Source: Teredinibacter turnerae
GTDB lineage: Bacteria > Pseudomonadota > Gammaproteobacteria > Pseudomonadales > Cellvibrionaceae
Reading direction: 5' to 3'
Assembly: GCF_037935975.1 (NCBI RefSeq)
Contig: NZ_CP149817.1
Coordinates: 62,001-126,000 of the forward strand
Length of the DNA: 64,000 nt
The notes beneath the pieces were generated by a model that did not search any database, had not been told where the DNA came from, and worked only from the letters and a program-made list of their open reading frames with translations. A program made the translations under genes and the position numbers. Positions 8,674 to 19,306 of the stretch are shown here, in pieces (position 1 is the first letter of the stretch; every line of letters starts with the position of its first letter).

Positions 8674-9963
8674 TCAGGATTTCGCGGCGATCTGGGTTGT
8701 TTCGCCTTCGCTGCGGGCAATAAATGTCGCGCAGCAGCTGTCGCTGAATACGTTCACTGCGGTACGCATCATATCTAAAATACGGTCGGTTACCAGCAAC
8801 ATTCCGATCCCTTCTAAAGGCAAGCCAATAGCACTGAGAATAACTGCGATTGCCACCAGGCTCGCAGAGGGTATCCCCGCCACGCCAATGGAGGTCAGCA
8901 GCGCGATGGTGACGATGGTGAACTGGGTAGCGAGGGTGAGATCCAGGCCATAAGCCTGAGCGATAAACATGGCGGCGACACACTCATAGAGCGCGGTACC
9001 ATCCATATTGATGGTTGCGCCCAACGGTAAAACGAAAGATACCGTGCGGTTGGAAAGCCCCACATTTTTCTCCATACATTCCATGGTGATAGGCAAGGTG
9101 CCGGAAGACGATGCTGTGGAAAATGCGGTAAGCAGGGCTGGCGTCATACCGCGATATTGGCCAACAGGATTCACTCTCGCGAGGAATTTTAATATGAGCG
9201 GCATGGTGATAAAGGTGTGGGCGGCGAGGGCCAGCACCACAGTAAAGAAAAAAGTTAACACCGGGACAAACGCTTTGAAGCCGGTGGACGCGACCGTATT
9301 GGCTACCAGGGCGAATACGCCAATGGGGGTGAACTTCATTATGAACAGCGTTATGCCCATCATGGTTTCGAAAACACCCTGCCAGAAATTCACCAGAGTT
9401 TCACGCATGGGCGAGTTAATTCGCGTCATAAAAAAGCCGAATAACAAACCAAAGCAGATAAGCCCGAGCATCTGCCCTTCTGCTGCCGCCTGCACAATAT
9501 TCGGTGGCAGCATGCGGTGAAAAACGGCGGCGATGTCACCGGTACCACGCCCTTCAATTTTATCGAGATTAGCTCCCACCTCCTCCTGGCTGCTGAGGTT
9601 CAACCGATCACCCGCCGGTTCGCCGTTTATGATGCCGGGCTGGATAATGTTCACCAGGAAAAGCCCCATTAAAATAGCAAACAGACTGGATGCGAGGTAG
9701 AACCCGAGCGTTTTACCACCCAGGCGGCGCAAGTCATTGCTACTGCCCAAGGTGCTGATGCCACTGATAATGGACGATAAAATAAGTGGCACAATGATCA
9801 TCTTTAGTGCATTTAGGAAGAGCGTTCCGACAAACGAGAAAGTGCTAAGGAAAGGCGCCGCGCTGGCCGGGTTGTTTTGCGAGAGCAGGTTGATGCCCAG
9901 GCCCACGGCGATAGCGAGGCCGATGGCAATCAGTATTTGCCAGTGCAGTTGCAGACGAATCAT
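8674..9963 (-). CDS. Dicarboxylate/amino acid:cation symporter (DAACS family)
   Basis: This 429-residue inner membrane protein has the hydrophobic helix pattern of the GltP/DctA/SstT superfamily. Diagnostic motifs are the re-entrant hairpin serines in TAFSTASSSGTLPITMECMEKN and the cation/substrate site NMDGTALYE (about residues 322-330), followed by IGVAGIPSASLVAIAVIL and a late D in TDRILDMMRTAVNV. The family imports glutamate, aspartate or C4-dicarboxylates with Na+ or H+. The exact substrate cannot be decided; the D-R-x-x-D region late in the protein is typical of acidic amino acid or dicarboxylate carriers. It begins 3 bp after the HU-like gene on the same strand, so the two are probably one operon. 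Confidence 0.9.
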   Translation of the reverse strand: MIRLQLHWQILIAIGLAIAVGLGINLLSQNNPASAAPFLSTFSFVGTLFLNALKMIIVPLILSSIISGISTLGSSNDLRRLGGKTLGFYLASSLFAILMGLFLVNIIQPGIINGEPAGDRLNLSSQEEVGANLDKIEGRGTGDIAAVFHRMLPPNIVQAAAEGQMLGLICFGLLFGFFMTRINSPMRETLVNFWQGVFETMMGITLFIMKFTPIGVFALVANTVASTGFKAFVPVLTFFFTVVLALAAHTFITMPLILKFLARVNPVGQYRGMTPALLTAFSTASSSGTLPITMECMEKNVGLSNRTVSFVLPLGATINMDGTALYECVAAMFIAQAYGLDLTLATQFTIVTIALLTSIGVAGIPSASLVAIAVILSAIGLPLEGIGMLLVTDRILDMMRTAVNVFSDSCCATFIARSEGETTQIAAKS

Positions 9964-9966
9964 GAA

Positions 9967-10248
9967 TTATTCCTTGTGCTGGAAGGGGTCACGCAGACGT
10001 TTGCCTGCCTTGAAAAAAATCTGGTTTTTAGCCGCAATGCGCAAAGGCTGGCCGGTTTGCGGGTTGATTCCGGTGTGCGCTTTGCGGTGGCGTACGGCGA
10101 AGCTGCCGAGGCCCGGGAGCTGTACCCGCTCGCCGCGCGCCAGCGCATTGGTCACCTGTTCGACTATCGCCTCGACCACATCATCTGCCTGAACGCGGTT
10201 GAGTTCGCCGAGTGTGCAAAGCTGCTTCACAAGATCTGTTTTACGCAT
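9967..10248 (-). CDS. HU-family DNA-binding protein
   Basis: This 93-residue protein starts MRKTDLVKQL and has the HU/IHF fold with the DNA-bending beta-arm region GLGSFAVRHRKAHTGINPQT followed by GQPLRIAAKN and VKFKAGK-like FFKAGKRL. The arm tip has the Pro after N (NPQT) that intercalates into DNA in this family. I take ATG 10248 as the start because GGAG lies upstream and the family begins here; an in-frame start nine codons earlier is unlikely. It differs from classical HU-alpha/beta in its acidic middle (ADDVVEAIVEQV), so it may be a specialised HU. It is divergent from ubiA across a 54-bp spacer. Confidence 0.87.
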   Translation of the reverse strand: MRKTDLVKQLCTLGELNRVQADDVVEAIVEQVTNALARGERVQLPGLGSFAVRHRKAHTGINPQTGQPLRIAAKNQIFFKAGKRLRDPFQHKE

Positions 10249-10302
10249 GAGAGGGGCTCCGGGTAGAATAATCACTATAAAACAGCTTCAAAGCGCGGTT
10301 CA

Positions 10303-11193
10303 ATGAACACAAGTTCCCCAAAAGTTTCTCCCCAGTCGATGCCCAAGTGGCGTGCATACCTGCAATTGATGCGCCTGCATCGCCCTATCGGCATCTACCT
10401 GGTGTTGTGGCCTACGCTCTGGTCACTCTGGTTGGCGGCCGGTGGTGTGCCGCGCTGGGACCTGTTAGTGATATTCACTGTGGGTGTCGTATTGATGCGT
10501 TCCGCCGGCTGCGTGATCAATGATTATGCCGACCGCAAGGTGGACGGCCACGTAGAGCGCACCCGCAGCCGTCCATTGGTCACTGGGCTGGTATCTCCCA
10601 TTGAGGCGGCCGCGCTGTTCGCGGTACTCAGCCTCGCGTCATTTTTATTGGTGCTGCAAACCAACGACCTAACTGTATACCTGTCGGTCGGCGGCATCGC
10701 GCTGGCCTTTTGCTACCCCTTTATGAAGCGCTATACCCAATTGCCACAGGTGGTTTTGGGAGCCGCGTTCGCCTGGTCCGTGCCGATGGCATTTGCAGCG
10801 CAGACCGGTGAGCTGAGCAGTGATATCTGGTTACTTTATACCGCAGTTTTACTCTGGACGGTGGCCTACGATACTTTTTACGCGATGGTCGACCGGGATG
10901 ATGATCTCAAAATCGGAGTGAAATCGTCTGCCATCCTTTTTGGTGAACAGGATAAAGCCATTACGGCCTGCCTGCAGTTGATGACCCTGATCGCGCTGAT
11001 TATGGTCGGTACCAAATTTGAATTGGGAACCTTTTATTACCTCAGCCTCGCAGCAGCGGCCGGGCTAATGATCTACCAGCAACTGCTGATCCGCGAGCGA
11101 CAGCGCGATGCCTGCTTTAAAGCCTTTCTGAACAACAACTGGGTCGGCATTGTGATCTTCGTTGGTATTGTCTGCGATTATCAATTTCGTTAG
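10303..11193 (+). CDS. ubiA: 4-hydroxybenzoate octaprenyltransferase UbiA
   Basis: UbiA attaches the polyprenyl chain to 4-hydroxybenzoate in ubiquinone synthesis at the inner membrane. The 296-residue protein carries the first aspartate motif [20 protein letters not shown] (NDxxDxxxD, Mg-diphosphate binding) and the second [20 protein letters not shown], with about eight hydrophobic helices in between. Length and motifs match the family closely. It begins [20 protein letters not shown]. In many relatives ubiC (chorismate lyase) sits directly upstream; here that place is occupied by the divergent HU gene, so ubiC must be elsewhere. phoB and phoR follow, a conserved order known from Pseudomonas. 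Confidence 0.96.
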   Translation: MNTSSPKVSPQSMPKWRAYLQLMRLHRPIGIYLVLWPTLWSLWLAAGGVPRWDLLVIFTVGVVLMRSAGCVINDYADRKVDGHVERTRSRPLVTGLVSPIEAAALFAVLSLASFLLVLQTNDLTVYLSVGGIALAFCYPFMKRYTQLPQVVLGAAFAWSVPMAFAAQTGELSSDIWLLYTAVLLWTVAYDTFYAMVDRDDDLKIGVKSSAILFGEQDKAITACLQLMTLIALIMVGTKFELGTFYYLSLAAAAGLMIYQQLLIRERQRDACFKAFLNNNWVGIVIFVGIVCDYQFR

Positions 11194-11236
11194 TCATTGA
11201 TTTCGTTAATACCGACCCCGGTGGCGAAATACGGCT

Positions 11237-11258
11237 GATGTCATAAAATCGAAACAAA
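11237..11258 (+). promoter_or_regulatory. Candidate Pho box upstream of phoB
   Basis: The gap between ubiA and phoB contains ATGTCAT followed by AAAA, which matches one full half-site (CTGTCAT plus A/T spacer) of the PhoB binding site. The second half-site (TCGAAAC) matches poorly. phoB is autoregulated through such a site in enterics and pseudomonads, so the position makes sense, about 105 bp before the phoB start. It is a weak call from one half-site. Confidence 0.35.
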
Positions 11259-11363
11259 AGCTTTATTTAATGCCCGTGACTTGGGTCATTCAGGTTGCCC
11301 TATTGCGCACCTGTGATTACTGCAGATACTCCACCTTATTCTAAGACTTTAGGTTATACCTCC

Positions 11364-12071
11364 ATGGTTGAAAAAAAGATTCTAGTGGTCGATGACGAGC
11401 GCGCGATTCGCGACATGCTCCGTGTGGCCCTCGAGATGGCCGATTATGCGGTGCTGGAAGCTGCCGATGCCCAGGAGGCACACCAAATCGTGGTGGACAC
11501 CCGCCCCGATCTCATTCTGCTGGACTGGATGATGCCTGGCGTGAGTGGTATTGAGTTCGCGCGCCGGTTGAAATCGCAAGAAGTAACGCGTGAAATTCCA
11601 ATTATTATGCTCACGGCAAAAGGCGAAGAGGACAACAAAATACAGGGCCTGGAAATCGGTGCTGACGACTATATCACCAAGCCATTCTCGCCTCGCGAAC
11701 TGGTTGCCCGGCTCAAGGCGGTATTGCGCCGCAGTGATTCCCTATCAAGTGGCGACCCGATTACCGTAGAAAACCTGTGTCTCGACCCCACCAGCCACCG
11801 TGTCACCATCGCCGGGATGCCGGTCCAGCTGGGCCCTACGGAATATCGGTTGTTGGAATTTTTCTTAACCCACCAGGAGCGCGTATACTCACGTAATCAG
11901 TTATTGGATTATGTGTGGGGTGGCAACGTGTATGTGGAAGAGCGCACTGTGGATGTTCATATTCGCCGTTTACGCAAGGCCCTGAAGCTGGAAAACCACG
12001 ACCGCCTTGTGCAAACCGTACGCGGCGCGGGCTACCGGTTCTCTGCTAAATTTCTCGCTGCTGCTGAATAA
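11364..12071 (+). CDS. phoB: Phosphate regulon response regulator PhoB
   Basis: PhoB activates phosphate starvation genes when phosphorylated by PhoR. The receiver has VVDDERAIRDMLR, phospho-acceptor Asp54 in LILLDWMMPGVSG, Thr in MLTAKGEE and Lys in YITKPFSPREL. The C-terminal winged helix (about residues 130-230) ends VYVEERTVDVHIRRLRKAL and VQTVRGAGYRFS, typical of PhoB. I choose ATG 11364 (235 residues, MVEKKILVVDD), which fits the usual length; an upstream in-frame start at 11295 would add 23 residues without family support. The ribosome site is weak. phoR follows after 17 bp. Confidence 0.96.
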   Translation: MVEKKILVVDDERAIRDMLRVALEMADYAVLEAADAQEAHQIVVDTRPDLILLDWMMPGVSGIEFARRLKSQEVTREIPIIMLTAKGEEDNKIQGLEIGADDYITKPFSPRELVARLKAVLRRSDSLSSGDPITVENLCLDPTSHRVTIAGMPVQLGPTEYRLLEFFLTHQERVYSRNQLLDYVWGGNVYVEERTVDVHIRRLRKALKLENHDRLVQTVRGAGYRFSAKFLAAAE

Positions 12072-12088
12072 AATTCCCGGTTCTGCTT

Positions 12089-13408
12089 ATGTTTCGTAAA
12101 GGCGTAGCGGCCGAACTGCGCTGGTTGCTGCTGTTCGCCATTGTGGGTTTCAGCATTGGCCTGGTTTTCGACCACGTCGTTATGATGATGCTGGTGGCGG
12201 CGCTGTTGTTTGGCGCACGTCTTATGCTGCGCATCTCCGAATTGGAATCCTGGGTGGAGGCGACGCGTCAGCGCGGTCTGCAGGAGAACAACCTGGAGGG
12301 CGTGTGGGCGGAAATCGCGGAAGACGTGGTACTCATCATCCGTCGCTATGAAAAGGACAAGCTGCGCCTGCAACAGGTTGTAGAGCGGGTTCAGCAGATG
12401 ACGGCAGCACTGACTGACGGGGTCATTATTGTCGACAAGCACCACAACATCGAGTGGTGGAATCGCGCCGCCGAAATGCAGTTTGACTTCCAGCCATTGG
12501 ATATAGGCCACAAGGTCACTAATTACCTGCGCAACCCCAAGTTCATCAAATACTATGAAGGCGGCGATTACAGGGAGCCGCTGGATACCTACTCGGTTCG
12601 TCATGAGGGCCAGCACCTGCAGTTTTTTGTTCACCCCTTTGGCGATGGTGACAGGCTGATTATTGCGCGCGATGTCACCCGAGTGGCCAATCTTGAGCGG
12701 ATGCGTCAGGATTTCGTGGCAAACGTTTCCCATGAATTGCGAACACCGTTAACCGTTCTTAGCGGTTACCTCGAAACCCTCGCCGATACCGGCGTGTTGC
12801 CCGAGCGCTGGGGCAAGCCCATGGGACAGATGCTGGAACAAACCAGCCGCATGAACCGCCTGATAAATGACCTGCTGACCCTCTCCCGCCTGGAAACCGA
12901 CGACCGCGATTTTGGCCAACGTCCGGTTCCTCTGCTGCCGTTGCTGGAACAAATCGTGGCGGAAGGCCGTGCGCTAAGCGGCGAACGCGGTCACGAGTTC
13001 TTGATTAACTGTGGCGAGGGCATCGAAATCATGGGGCAGGAGGACGAGCTGCGCAGCGCCATCGCCAACCTGGTTTATAACGCTGTTAACTACACGCCGG
13101 ATGGAAAAAAAGTTTCCATTTTGGTCAACAGCGACGCCCATGAATTGGTGCTTAAGGTGAAGGATAATGGCGAAGGTATTGAGTCGCGCCATATTCCGCG
13201 TCTGACTGAACGTTTTTATCGGGTGGATGCGGGTCGCTCGCGCGAAACCGGTGGCACCGGGCTCGGACTCGCCATTGTCAAACACATCCTGCTGCGCCAT
13301 GATGCGGATTTGAAAATTCGCAGTAAGGTCGGCAAGGGCAGTACCTTTTCCTGTCATTTTCCTATCAAACGCGTTATTCAGAGTTCACCCGAGCAGCAAC
13401 CCTCGTAG
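12089..13408 (+). CDS. phoR: Phosphate regulon sensor kinase PhoR
   Basis: This 439-residue sensor kinase has two N-terminal membrane helices (about residues 8-45), a PAS domain (about 100-190) with ALTDGVIIVDKHHNIEWWNRAA, the HisKA dimerisation helix with phospho-acceptor His215 in NVSHELRTPLTVLSGYLE, and an ATPase domain with N box AIANLVYNAVNYTP, G1 KDNGEGIE, the F box FYRVDAG and G2 GGTGLGLAIVKHI. The order and the closeness to phoB identify PhoR. It reads phosphate status through the Pst transporter in known systems; pst genes are not in the window. Confidence 0.95.
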   Translation: MFRKGVAAELRWLLLFAIVGFSIGLVFDHVVMMMLVAALLFGARLMLRISELESWVEATRQRGLQENNLEGVWAEIAEDVVLIIRRYEKDKLRLQQVVERVQQMTAALTDGVIIVDKHHNIEWWNRAAEMQFDFQPLDIGHKVTNYLRNPKFIKYYEGGDYREPLDTYSVRHEGQHLQFFVHPFGDGDRLIIARDVTRVANLERMRQDFVANVSHELRTPLTVLSGYLETLADTGVLPERWGKPMGQMLEQTSRMNRLINDLLTLSRLETDDRDFGQRPVPLLPLLEQIVAEGRALSGERGHEFLINCGEGIEIMGQEDELRSAIANLVYNAVNYTPDGKKVSILVNSDAHELVLKVKDNGEGIESRHIPRLTERFYRVDAGRSRETGGTGLGLAIVKHILLRHDADLKIRSKVGKGSTFSCHFPIKRVIQSSPEQQPS

Positions 13409-13441
13409 ACAAGCACGCGGGGGATTTCGTGAGGTCTCCCC

Positions 13442-14644
13442 ATGCGTACTTTTTTCCTATCAGGCATCGGCGACATATCCCCGCAGGACTGGCAACGGTT
13501 GTGGTCCAGCGACTATCCCTTCACACGTTATGAGTTCCTGCACGCGCTGGAGGCGTCCGGAAGTGTTTGCGAAGCTACTGGCTGGCAACCCATGCACTTG
13601 GTTGTTGAGCACAATGATTGTCCTGTTGCGGTTGTGCCGCTTTATCAAAAAACCCATTCCTACGGTGAGTATGTATTCGATTGGGCCTGGGCCGATGCGT
13701 ATCAGCGCGCGGGGCTCGATTACTATCCCAAATTACTTAACGCTGTACCCTTTACCCCGGCCACAGGGCCGCGTATCGCGTTTGCCAGTGAGATAGGCGA
13801 TGCGCAAAAAGTCGAGACCGTTAAATTGATCGTGGATACGCTTAAGCAAGTGGTCGGCGATACGAATGGCTCTGGCTTTCATAGCCTTTTCCCAGAAGCG
13901 GAGTTGCGCGGTTTGCTTGCGCGAGAAAACCTTATCGAGCGGCAAGGTTGTCAGTTTCATTGGTTCAACAATGAATATTCCGATTTTGATGATTTTTTAT
14001 CCCGCTTCAACTCGCGCAAGCGAAAATCACTGAGACGCGAACGTCAAAAAGTCAAAGAGCAGGATCTGCATCTGCAAATGCGCAACGCGACTGAGGTCAG
14101 TGCGGACGAGTGGGAAGTGTTTTACGCCTTGTATCACCGCACCTATTTTAAGCGCAGCGGACGCCAGGGGTACTTGAATAACGCCTTCTTTAAGCAAGTG
14201 GTGGAAACCATGCCGGAGCAGATTCTGCTGGCAAGCGCGCACCATCAATCGCTGGACAACGAGATGTTGGCTGCGGCCTTGTATTTTCGCGACAGCACCA
14301 CCCTGTACGGGCGTTACTGGGGCACGCAGTTGGATGTAGACGGCTTGCACTTTGAAACCTGCTATTACCAAGGCATTGAGTACGCCATTGCAGAAGGTCT
14401 GGCGCGTTTCGATCCAGGTGCTCAGGGCGAACATAAAATTCAGCGGGGTTTTACGCCGGTAAAAACCTGTTCCTACCACTGGGTGGCGCACCCGGCGTTT
14501 AGAGATGCGGTGGTGCATTTTTGCGATGAAGAAAAAAACCACACCGACGCATATTGTCAGGATGGGCGAAATTATCTGCCCTTTCGCGAAGGTGAAAAGA
14601 TTTTCCCGGACAATGCATTGTTAGAGAATCAAAGCGAGGCCTAG
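13442..14644 (+). CDS. FemAB-like/GNAT acyltransferase (DUF482, COG3146)
   Basis: This 400-residue protein matches the DUF482 (PF04339) family, a double-GNAT fold related to FemAB. Seen motifs: CEATGWQPMHLVVEH, PVAVVPLYQKTHSYGEYVFDWAWADAY, FTPATGPRIA, FLSRFNSRKRKSLRRERQKV, and near the end GLARFDPGAQGEHKIQRGF (the conserved F-x-x-G-x-x-G-E-H-K box). The family is often annotated as peptidoglycan-related or N-acyltransferase-like without proof. Start ATG 13442 follows a GAGG site, 34 bp after phoR, so it may be read through from the phoBR operon. Confidence 0.83.
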   Translation: MRTFFLSGIGDISPQDWQRLWSSDYPFTRYEFLHALEASGSVCEATGWQPMHLVVEHNDCPVAVVPLYQKTHSYGEYVFDWAWADAYQRAGLDYYPKLLNAVPFTPATGPRIAFASEIGDAQKVETVKLIVDTLKQVVGDTNGSGFHSLFPEAELRGLLARENLIERQGCQFHWFNNEYSDFDDFLSRFNSRKRKSLRRERQKVKEQDLHLQMRNATEVSADEWEVFYALYHRTYFKRSGRQGYLNNAFFKQVVETMPEQILLASAHHQSLDNEMLAAALYFRDSTTLYGRYWGTQLDVDGLHFETCYYQGIEYAIAEGLARFDPGAQGEHKIQRGFTPVKTCSYHWVAHPAFRDAVVHFCDEEKNHTDAYCQDGRNYLPFREGEKIFPDNALLENQSEA

Positions 14645-14721
14645 AGGCGACAATTTGCCATTCGCCAGAGCTAAACAACAAATTTCGTAATCCAGCAAAA
14701 AAGAAAAAGGAGAAACAGGGT

Positions 14722-15414
14722 ATGGCAAAGATTCATTTTATTGGGGGTGAGAAAGGTGGCGTTGGCAAATCTGTGCTGGCCAGAGTATTGGCGCAGTACT
14801 ACATCGACAAATCGCTCAACTTCCGCGCGTTCGATGCAGACCTGTCGCACGGTGCCCTCATGCGTTATTACGGTGAGTTTACCCAGCCAGTCGATGTAAG
14901 TGAGTTCGAAAGCGCGGATGCTATTGCCGAAACAGCACTGGAGCAAAACTGCGATGTGATTGTAGACCTCGCTGCTCAATCCGCGCGCAGTGTCGACCGC
15001 TGGATGGCGGAAAGTGGCTTGCTGGAGTTTGCCAATGAAGCGGGCCTTAGCGTTGTACTTTGGCATGTGTGCGATGAAGGCTCGGATTCAGTCAGGTTGC
15101 TTGAGCGACTGGTTGCACACTATGGCGATCAACCCAACTATGTGGTGGTGAAAAACCTGGGCCGCGGCAAAGATTTTGACTTGCTGGAGGAATCCGAAGC
15201 CATGGCTAAAGCACGGAGCTTTGGTGCAACAGTCATCGAACTGCCGGAGTTGCACACGCCAGCCATGCGTAAAATCGATCGAGTGGGTGCGAGCCTCTGG
15301 GCAGCGGCGAACAACAAAGATGAATCCATGGGGCCTGCTCTCGGCATGCTGGAGCGCCAGCGCGTGAGAGTATGGTTGAACAAGGCTTACGCTGAGTTGG
15401 AGCGGGTGGTCTAG
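14722..15414 (+). CDS. Stand-alone ParA/MinD-type P-loop ATPase
   Basis: The 230-residue protein begins MAKIHFIGGEKGGVGKSVLA, a deviant Walker A box (KGGVGKS) of the ParA/MinD superfamily, followed by FDADLSHGALMRYYGEF (switch I Asp) and the Walker B-like VIVDLAAQS. No ParB or parS partner is next to it, and the protein lacks the usual DNA-binding helix-turn-helix. Lone ParA-like proteins of this type (CobQ/CobB/MinD/ParA) are frequent and mostly uncharacterised; some position cell machinery. The start ATG is behind AAAGGAG. Confidence 0.75.
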   Translation: MAKIHFIGGEKGGVGKSVLARVLAQYYIDKSLNFRAFDADLSHGALMRYYGEFTQPVDVSEFESADAIAETALEQNCDVIVDLAAQSARSVDRWMAESGLLEFANEAGLSVVLWHVCDEGSDSVRLLERLVAHYGDQPNYVVVKNLGRGKDFDLLEESEAMAKARSFGATVIELPELHTPAMRKIDRVGASLWAAANNKDESMGPALGMLERQRVRVWLNKAYAELERVV

Positions 15415-15491
15415 ACCCGCTCTTCAAAGGTAGGCGAACGCTTTTTTTTCCTCAATAGGTTGGATGTGAATAATAAAAATAAGGATGGAGT

Positions 15492-16952
15492 ATGTTTTTG
15501 AAAAATTTGAGTTTTTGTGTGTTGCTTGCAGTCATTCTGGCTTCCTGTGGTGGCTCTGGAGACGGTGGAAGCGGTGGCCCAGAATTCAGTGGAAACGATA
15601 CCAAACTGTTTGTTCCTGGAGGTGGTTGGAAATCGTTAATTGGAAAGGATCATGATGATCTAACCAAAGCGCAACTCAAAGACGCATATTGGGGACTTGC
15701 TGCTAGTGAGTTTAGTGGTTCTACGGAGCTGGCGATCCTAACGCCAGAGCTAGCAGTACGTTTTGCATATCTGATATTCGATTATTATCCATACAACGCA
15801 CCTATCTCCATTTATCCTACCGGTTATGAGCTTTCCTCTTACATGGGTGTTGCGGCCTATGATTGGTTTGAAGGAGAATTAGATTTTGCGGACGAAGTGG
15901 ACGTAGATGTTTCTTACCGGTGTGACCGTAGTGGCGACGAAAGTGTTGAGGCCTATAAGGGAAAGTTTATTGGTGGTGAGGGAAGGCTATACCAGCAATT
16001 TCATGATTGCCTTGTGTATTATGATTGGTATGTGTCTGGAGAAAGCTTTGCTCTAATCGAGCCGTATCTTGTGGATTCATACGATGGGGGCAAGACAAAC
16101 GAGTCGCAGGCGGTAACCTTATTTAATGAGTTGGTGCTTGAACAAAAAGATTCTTATAGCGGATCTAGCAGCGATCCAATAAGCATGTTTGGTTTTACCG
16201 ATAACACTGATAGGCAAGAAAGTGCTTTTGTTTCTTCAATGGCTGTATTGATGCGAGAAAGTGGAGCAGATGGTTATGAAGCTCTGAAAGCGATCAAAAT
16301 GTCTAGAAACTCAAGCACCTACTATCCGAATTCTGTAGATGGGGCGATAGCACTGAAAGGCTACGGTAGTGTCTTGGTCAGAAACTTCCGTTTTGATGGC
16401 ACAGATGATTTTCCTTTGCTTGATCCGTTGAAGCGGGATAATCTTTTTGCGTTTGAATTGGTCGGCGCTGATGGAGTTAAAGCAAGAATCACTACTATTG
16501 GCTCAAATCAACGGGTGCTGGACATGGATATTGATGGAGATGGCGATTACGACGAGAGAATTGTGTTCAACCTTGGTGGTTTTATTACGGAAGCCAATCC
16601 AGCTCAGCCATATTTTCTGCTTGAGTTTAATAGTGAAGATACACCGTTATACCCAATTGACCAATTTGATATGCCGCCAGATTTGGTGACTTCAATCAAG
16701 TGGGCTACGCACTACCCTCCTGAAGACGGGTTCCGTATATTGCAGCCTATTTATATTGACGCTGACACGCCTGAGGAGGATGTTCAGGTTGAGATTGTAT
16801 GGAGCCAGAATGGTGAGGTCATAACTGAGGCGACCAACAATTTGGAGCTAAGCACCGAATATTATGATGATCCGTTTGGTGTGAGTGTCGAGGTGGTCAT
16901 CAGCGATGGGGTAAATCGTATTGTGTCAAACAGATTGACCTACTGGTTTTGA
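15492..16952 (+). CDS. AT-rich lipoprotein of unknown function
   Basis: The first 19 residues are a lipoprotein signal (FCVLLAVILASC) with the lipidated Cys19 followed by a Gly/Ser linker, so the product is probably anchored in the outer membrane. The body is acidic and aromatic (LIFDYYPYNAPISIYP, YDWFEGELDFADEVDVDV). Near residue 340 it has MDIDGDGDYDE, a calcium-binding loop pattern like those in dockerins or EF-hands. The last 80 residues look beta-rich. I recognise no family. The gene is visibly richer in A/T than its neighbours and sits directly before the rrn operon, a common landing place for acquired DNA. The ribosome site is GGATGGAG. Confidence 0.6.
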   Translation: MFLKNLSFCVLLAVILASCGGSGDGGSGGPEFSGNDTKLFVPGGGWKSLIGKDHDDLTKAQLKDAYWGLAASEFSGSTELAILTPELAVRFAYLIFDYYPYNAPISIYPTGYELSSYMGVAAYDWFEGELDFADEVDVDVSYRCDRSGDESVEAYKGKFIGGEGRLYQQFHDCLVYYDWYVSGESFALIEPYLVDSYDGGKTNESQAVTLFNELVLEQKDSYSGSSSDPISMFGFTDNTDRQESAFVSSMAVLMRESGADGYEALKAIKMSRNSSTYYPNSVDGAIALKGYGSVLVRNFRFDGTDDFPLLDPLKRDNLFAFELVGADGVKARITTIGSNQRVLDMDIDGDGDYDERIVFNLGGFITEANPAQPYFLLEFNSEDTPLYPIDQFDMPPDLVTSIKWATHYPPEDGFRILQPIYIDADTPEEDVQVEIVWSQNGEVITEATNNLELSTEYYDDPFGVSVEVVISDGVNRIVSNRLTYWF

Positions 16953-17118
16953 ATGAGTGCAGGCATCCAACCGACTGCTCGACATAACTTGATCAGAATG
17001 AACTAAAAATTTACTCGGGATTGAATCTCTGTTCACTGAGGCGTTCGATTGAGGGTTGCTTCTCAAGGGCCACTCTAAAAATATCTCATACTGATCTATT
17101 CCCCCTTCATGAGTGCCC

Positions 17119-17159
17119 CCCTATAACTGTCAGATAAGTTTTTGTAGTCAGTTATAGGG
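17119..17159. repeat. Inverted repeat upstream of rrn P1
   Basis: CCCTATAACTG (17119-17129) and CAGTTATAGGG (17149-17159) are perfect 11-bp inverted arms around a 19-base loop, ending 60 bp before the P1 -35 box. There is no T-run on either side, so it is not a typical intrinsic terminator. It could be a regulator site or the relic of an insertion. Confidence 0.55.
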
Positions 17160-17196
17160 CTTCGTAAATGCCGGTGTCCATCGGTTTTCAACTGGC

Positions 17197-17250
17197 GCAA
17201 AAATAATTTTAAAAAGGTCTTGCCAAGGTCTCAGGCATCCGTATAATGCG
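17197..17250 (+). promoter_or_regulatory. rrn promoter P1 with AT-rich UP element
   Basis: -35 TTGCCA (17220-17225), 16-bp spacer, -10 TATAAT (17242-17247), then a GC-rich discriminator GCGCGCC. An A/T-rich stretch (AAAAATAATTTTAAAAAGG) lies directly upstream where alpha-CTD UP elements sit. The 16-bp spacer and GC-rich discriminator are the marks of stringently controlled rRNA promoters. Confidence 0.85.
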
Positions 17251-17327
17251 CGCCTCTCCACAGGGAGAAGGGAAGGCAAGGTTGGTTAAGCGGTAACGCA
17301 ACTGACTGAAAGAGTTGAAAAAACTTC

Positions 17328-17355
17328 TTGCTAAACGGATTTGGATGTGTATAAT
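17328..17355 (+). promoter_or_regulatory. rrn promoter P2
   Basis: -35 TTGCTA (17328-17333), 16-bp spacer, -10 TATAAT (17350-17355), about 108 bp downstream of P1 and 265 bp before 16S, the classical tandem rrn layout. Confidence 0.8.
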
Positions 17356-17391
17356 TCGCATCCCGCGATTGAGACAGGGTTTTGATCGCAG

Positions 17392-17427
17392 CGCTCTTTA
17401 ACAACTAGATCAAGCAATGCGTGTGGG
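17392..17427 (+). promoter_or_regulatory. boxA antitermination site and 5' arm of the 16S processing stem
   Basis: CGCTCTTTAACAA (17392-17404) matches rrn boxA, where NusB/S10 load for antitermination. Immediately after, GATCAAGCAATGCGTGTGGG (17408-17427) pairs perfectly over 20 bp with the sequence at 19178-19197 behind 16S. This forms the long duplex cut by RNase III to release pre-16S. Confidence 0.85.
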
Positions 17428-17620
17428 TGCTTGTGGGCTGGTGATGCGTCAGCTTCTTCGGAAGCAAAAGTATTATCAGTGAACAAGTAACTCAACAATT
17501 CATTACGTCGTTTCAACTGTTTTTGCAGTTGAGATAACAGAGTAATTGGTTAAAGCAAGTTAGTTTGTTTAACTGAGACAAAATTAAGACATTCTTGATT
17601 CATTGGAATGTCGACTCTTT

Positions 17621-19151
<1,531 letters not shown>

Positions 19152-19220
19152 ACGATAACGCACACCTCCCATAAGTTCCCACACGCATTGCTTGATCGAG
19201 CGAAAGTTGCAGTAGGCAAT

Positions 19221-19297
<77 letters not shown>

Positions 19298-19306
19298 CTC
19301 TGAAAT

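Noticed and set aside
12032-12733. 233-residue minus-strand frame opposite phoR
   Set aside because: It is His/Gln/Asn-rich, as expected for the reverse complement of a GC-rich coding strand, and lies opposite a clear phoR.
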